Below the pieces are notes generated by a model. The model made no database searches and was not told where the DNA came from. It saw only the letters and a program-made list of their open reading frames with translations. A DNA stretch of 64,000 nucleotides from NCBI RefSeq assembly GCF_035474595.1, contig NZ_DATIND010000052.1:1-64000 (forward strand), written 5' to 3'. The stretch is from Longimicrobium sp. Lineage in GTDB: Bacteria; Gemmatimonadota; Gemmatimonadetes; Longimicrobiales; Longimicrobiaceae. Of the stretch, positions 61,138-64,000 are shown piece after piece. Position 1 is the stretch's first letter. Each line of letters starts with the position of its first letter. Position numbers and translations under genes: made by a program.

Positions 61138-61461
61138 GTGCGAACGCCCCGCAACCCATCGTCCCGGCCCTCGCCGGTGGACGTGTTCGAGTACGAGCTG
61201 GTGCAGGAGAAGGCGGCCACGCTGTCGCGCCTGGGCCGCCGCGCCGCCGCCGCGCTGGACGCGCTGAAGGCCTTCGACGCCGCGCCCGATGCGAGCCAGT
61301 CGCGCGACGAGCTGGTGGACGCGGCGGGGCAGGCGTGGTGGTACTACGTGGTCCAGCGCGAGGTCTGCGGCTTCCGCGACAGCGAGGGGCTGCTGCGGCA
61401 GCTGGGCGTGCCGCGCGAGGTGCGGCTGCGCATGGGCGTGTTCCCGCCGCGCGCGAAATAG
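61138..61461 (+). CDS. Small conserved-looking protein (possibly DUF6665)
   Basis: This is a 107-residue cytosolic protein from GTG 61138, with AAGGAGACGAGG upstream deciding the start. It is helical and charged: VFEYELVQEKAATLSRLGRR, AAAALDALKAFDA, AWWYYVVQREVCGFRDSEGL and LGVPREVRLRMGVFPPR. The YELVQEKA...YVVQREVCGFRD pattern reminds me of a small family annotated as DUF6665, but I cannot confirm this. tRNA-Lys follows 50 bases downstream. Confidence 0.7.
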   Translation: MRTPRNPSSRPSPVDVFEYELVQEKAATLSRLGRRAAAALDALKAFDAAPDASQSRDELVDAAGQAWWYYVVQREVCGFRDSEGLLRQLGVPREVRLRMGVFPPRAK

Positions 61462-61511
61462 GCGCGGCGCTTGAGAAAGCTCGCATCTCCGTTTAGTTTC
61501 CAGCCGTTCGG

Positions 61512-61584
61512 GGGTCGGTAGCTCAGCCGGTAGAGCACCGGACTTTTAATCCGATGGTCGTGGGTTCGAGTCCCACCCGACCCA
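61512..61584 (+). tRNA. tRNA-Lys (anticodon UUU)
   Basis: This is a 73-base cloverleaf. The acceptor arms are GGGTCGG (61512-61518) and CCGACCC (61577-61583) with discriminator A. The D-arm is GCTCAGCCGGTAGAGC, anticodon TTT in GGACTTTTAATCC, and the T-arm GTGGGTTCGAGTCCCAC. CCA is not encoded. Confidence 0.96.
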
Positions 61585-61762
61585 TCTCTCGACAGGCAGC
61601 CCCGGGAGCGGAGACGCTTCCGGGGCTGTTTCGCGCTCCCTCCGGCCGACAAATCCATTACATCATCCGTACGAAACGCCAACCACGCCCGCGCCGGCTG
61701 CGGACATCGTTCATCACGGCGCCGCCGTCTTCCTCCCGTCCCCCGATCCCGATTTCCACCGC

Positions 61763-62998
61763 ATGGCGACCCAGACCGTCGTTCCCGGCCCCCTGTCCGC
61801 TCCCGCCGCCGCGCCGCCGCCGGCGCGGCGGGCGCGGATCGACAGCGTGGACCTGCTCCGCGGCGCCGTGATGGTGCTGATGCTGCTGGACCACACGCGC
61901 GAGTTCGTGCACCGCGACGCGCCGTTCTTCGACGCGGCCGACCTTTCGCGGACCACGGTGGTGCTCTTCATCACCCGCTGGGTCACGCACTTCTGCGCGC
62001 CGGCGTTCGTGCTGCTGGCGGGCACCGGGGCCGCCCTGCAGGTGGTGCGCGGAAAGCCCAAGGGCGAGCTCGCGCGCTTCCTGGTCACCCGCGGCGCGTG
62101 GCTCATCCTGCTGGAGCTCACCGTCATCCGCTTCGGGGTGGTGTTCGACCTGGACTACCGCGCGTTCCCGGGGATGCTGCAGGTGATCTGGGCGATCGGG
62201 GTGTCGATGATGGTGCTGGCGGCGCTCATCCGCCTGCCCACGCGGTGGATCGCGGCCATCGGCGTGGCGATCGTGGCGCTGCACAACCTCACCGATGCGG
62301 TGCGGGTGGCGGGCCCGGAGCCCGGCGGCCTGGGCGCGCTGTGGATGGTGCTGCACCAGCCCGGCTTTGCCAGGGTGCTGGGGATCCGGATGCTGGTGCT
62401 GTATCCGGTGCTCCCGTGGATCGGCGTCTTCCTCTGCGGATACGCGCTGGGGCACGTCTACAGGTGGGACGCGGAGCGGCGGTGGCGCCTGCTGGTGCGG
62501 CTGGGGGCGGGGATGACGGCCGGCTTCGTCCTCCTGCGCCTGACGAACCTGTACGGCAACCCGTTCCCCTGGTCGCCGCAGAAGAACGCCGTGTTCACCG
62601 TCCTCTCGTTCGTCAACACCAGCAAGTATCCGCCCTCGCTGCTGTTCATCCTGATGACGCTGGGCCCCGCGCTGCTGATGCTGGCGTGGGCGGAGAGGAC
62701 GCGCCGCGGTCCGGCGGGAAGCGCGCTGGTGACCTTCGGCCGCGTGCCGATGTTCTTCTACCTGCTGCAGTGGCCCGTGGCCCACGGGCTGGCGCTGCTG
62801 ATCTCGATGGCCGCGGGGAAGCCGACCAGCCACCTCTTCGGCTTTCCCGGCGCGCACCCGCCCCAGCCCGGCGCCGGCTTCGGCCTGGGGGTGGCCTACC
62901 TGTGCTGGGCCGCCGGCGTCGCGATGCTGTATCCCCTCTGCCGCTGGTTCGCCGGCGTGAAGCGGCGCCGCGACGACTGGTGGCTGAGCTACCTCTGA
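61763..62998 (+). CDS. HGSNAT/DUF1624-like multi-pass membrane protein
   Basis: This is a 411-residue inner-membrane protein with about ten helices. The N-terminal [20 protein letters not shown] and [20 protein letters not shown] match the heparan-alpha-glucosaminide N-acetyltransferase / DUF1624 group of acyltransferase-like proteins. Further helices include [17 protein letters not shown] and [20 protein letters not shown], where the His may be part of an acyl-transfer site. It may transfer acetyl groups to envelope sugars. A terminator follows. Confidence 0.85.
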   Translation: MATQTVVPGPLSAPAAAPPPARRARIDSVDLLRGAVMVLMLLDHTREFVHRDAPFFDAADLSRTTVVLFITRWVTHFCAPAFVLLAGTGAALQVVRGKPKGELARFLVTRGAWLILLELTVIRFGVVFDLDYRAFPGMLQVIWAIGVSMMVLAALIRLPTRWIAAIGVAIVALHNLTDAVRVAGPEPGGLGALWMVLHQPGFARVLGIRMLVLYPVLPWIGVFLCGYALGHVYRWDAERRWRLLVRLGAGMTAGFVLLRLTNLYGNPFPWSPQKNAVFTVLSFVNTSKYPPSLLFILMTLGPALLMLAWAERTRRGPAGSALVTFGRVPMFFYLLQWPVAHGLALLISMAAGKPTSHLFGFPGAHPPQPGAGFGLGVAYLCWAAGVAMLYPLCRWFAGVKRRRDDWWLSYL

Positions 62999-63002
62999 TG
63001 CG

Positions 63003-63040
63003 AGGGCCCGCCGGGATGCGTCCCGGCGGGCCCTTTCGCT
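63003..63040 (+). terminator. Rho-independent terminator
   Basis: There is a perfect 14-bp stem, AGGGCCCGCCGGGA/TCCCGGCGGGCCCT, with a TGCG loop, followed by TTCGCT. It lies between the convergent membrane-protein and precursor-peptide genes. Confidence 0.9.
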
Positions 63041-63060
63041 CCGCAGCCCGTCCGGCCGGC

Positions 63061-63255
63061 TCAGAGCTCGGCGAGGGTGCAGGTGGGGGCGCCGAACGAA
63101 ACGCACGAGCGCGCGGCGCAGCGCGTTTCCAGCACGCAGGTGTGCCCCTGCGTGGCGAAGTGCCCGCGAACGGTGCCCGGCGCGCCGTCCTGCAGCGCGG
63201 CGGTGGGGAAGCTCTCCACGCGCAGCTCGTCGGGCGACAGCAGCAGCTTCTTCAT
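63061..63255 (-). CDS. Lanthipeptide-like precursor peptide, pinensin-type leader (peptide 2)
   Basis: This is a 64-residue precursor with GGGAGGAG just upstream of the ATG at 63255. The leader KKLLLSPDELRVESFPTA is clearly related to peptide 1 at 18051-18329 (shared KL-L, L-x-VESF-x-TA, then GTV/GTI and a His-Ala-Thr-type junction). The core of about 30 residues has four Cys with Thr and Ser (GHTCVLETRCAARSCVSFGA, PTCTLAEL), fewer than peptide 1. No modifying enzyme or exporter lies within reach of the window. The downstream terminator is shared with the convergent gene. Confidence 0.7.
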   Translation of the reverse strand: MKKLLLSPDELRVESFPTAALQDGAPGTVRGHFATQGHTCVLETRCAARSCVSFGAPTCTLAEL

Positions 63256-63579
63256 CGCTCCTCCCGGGTGTGATGGGGATGCACGGAGCCGGGCGACGGC
63301 ACGCCGAAGCGCGGGCCGCCGCCGCTCCCGAGGCCGATGATGGTGGGATCACCCGCAAGATCCCGCAGGGGCCGCCGCGTGTCAATCGTCGCGTGAAACG
63401 GCCGTATGATCTCCTCCCCGGACCCGTCCCGCGCCAGTGCCGTGGCCGGCCGACATCGTTGCATCTCCCGAAAGATCCCTGCACGATTCCTCTCCGCGGC
63501 GCCGGCGTGGATTCGCACGCGTCGCGGCGCACGTCCCGGCTTCATGTGATCCACCTTCATCCCACCGCCGGAGGTAGAG
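63256..63579. other. Divergent spacer before the edge gene
   Basis: No gene or repeat is recognised in these 324 bases. They should hold promoters for peptide 2 and for the last gene. GGAGGTAGAG precedes the ATG at 63580. Confidence 0.4.
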
Positions 63580-64000
63580 ATGAACCCCATCGCCAGCACC
63601 CGCACGACCGTTCTGGACGTGGTCCGCGACGCCGCCGATCTCTTCCACCGCCGCGGCGACGGGCACGAGGTGGACGGGCTGGAGGAGGTGTCGCCGGAGG
63701 TGGCGTCGCTGCTCTCGCGCGAGCTGCGGACGGCGGACGAATGGGCCCGCTCGCCCACCGGCGAGGCCGAGGAAGAGGACGAGATGGAGGGCGGCGACGA
63801 CTACGTGTCGCACGACCCGGTCATCGCGCTGGTGCAGGCGGCGCTGGACGAGCACGCCGACGAGCATCCGCAGGAGAAGCACGGCAAGGGCGTCTCGCTG
63901 CTGCGGCTGATCGCGCGGGTGCTGGGAAAGCGCGCGGAGAACTACGTGGAGTTCAGGAAGCCGGAGTCGCTGGACGGCGACGTGTTCGACCTGCCGGAGA
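63580..64000 (+). CDS. Unknown acidic protein, truncated by the window end
   Basis: The frame from ATG 63580 is open to the last base (140 codons), with GGAGG seven bases upstream. It starts MNPIASTRTTVLDVVRDAAD. An acidic stretch (EAEEEDEMEGGDDY) is followed by a helical part (HDPVIALVQAALDEHADEHP, SLLRLIARVLGKRAENYVEF). There is no signal peptide. The family is not recognised, and the C-terminus lies beyond the window. Confidence 0.65.
   Translation, partial: MNPIASTRTTVLDVVRDAADLFHRRGDGHEVDGLEEVSPEVASLLSRELRTADEWARSPTGEAEEEDEMEGGDDYVSHDPVIALVQAALDEHADEHPQEKHGKGVSLLRLIARVLGKRAENYVEFRKPESLDGDVFDLPE

Overview
The window is a gene-dense, high-GC (roughly 70% by eye) chromosomal segment of a diderm bacterium. 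Several things point to a Gemmatimonadota member of the Longimicrobium type: Oar-like TonB-dependent receptors with carboxypeptidase-regulatory-like N-termini, an ABC permease fused to an M1 aminopeptidase, LytTR two-component genes, precursor peptides with a pinensin-like leader, a serine-palmitoyltransferase-like enzyme, and many short intergenic hairpin repeats. This assignment is inferred from gene content and style only. I see no phage, insertion sequence with transposase, CRISPR array, rRNA or replication origin.

Layout. 1-5.8 kb: a repeat copy, a lipoprotein, two unknown proteins, and a tandem pair of outer-membrane-type proteins whose two domains are joined by 24 or 22 consecutive prolines. 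6.0-9.2 kb: rpiA-rpe, tRNA-Leu(UAA) and a PLP-dependent alpha-oxoamine synthase closest to serine palmitoyltransferase. 9.6-18 kb: a TPR protein, a DUF218/YdcF-like protein, an M16 peptidase pair (catalytic plus non-catalytic partner), a Nudix hydrolase, an ECF sigma factor with a putative zinc-finger anti-sigma, and holA. 18-23.3 kb: a stand-alone lanthipeptide-like precursor on the minus strand, mutS, a TonB-domain lipoprotein and cystathionine beta-synthase. 23.5-29 kb: an Oar-like receptor and a subtilisin-family protease. 29-36.4 kb: a LytS/LytTR-type kinase-regulator pair divergent from a complete MacA-MacB(ATPase)-MacB(permease)-TolC-like efflux operon.

36.9-44.6 kb: housekeeping genes (udk, purE-purK, hutU) mixed with an unknown protein, a Uma2-family protein, and an alpha/beta hydrolase-methyltransferase pair. 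44.8-55.4 kb: an ABC ATPase overlapping the 1201-residue ABC permease/M1 aminopeptidase fusion, then a small Cys-containing exported protein, a PDZ protein and a second receptor. These are followed by a decayed copy of the aminopeptidase 3' end, then an ADP-ribosylglycohydrolase. 55.4-57.4 kb: a probable AbiE-type (type IV) toxin-antitoxin pair with a recognisable promoter and an inverted-repeat operator. 57.7-64 kb: a TPR protein whose stop codon lies in the end of a MITE-like repeat, a luciferase-like flavin oxidoreductase, a small conserved protein, tRNA-Lys(UUU), a HGSNAT/DUF1624-like membrane protein, a second lanthipeptide-like precursor and a truncated ORF at the window edge.

How it fits together. 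Most functions are ordinary metabolism, envelope biogenesis and transport. The accessory signals are the two leader-sharing precursor peptides with no maturase nearby, the AbiE-like module, the mosaic poly-proline paralogues, and at least five families of dispersed or tandem intergenic repeats. One of those families has terminal inverted repeats, and another runs right up to the start codons of udk and purE.
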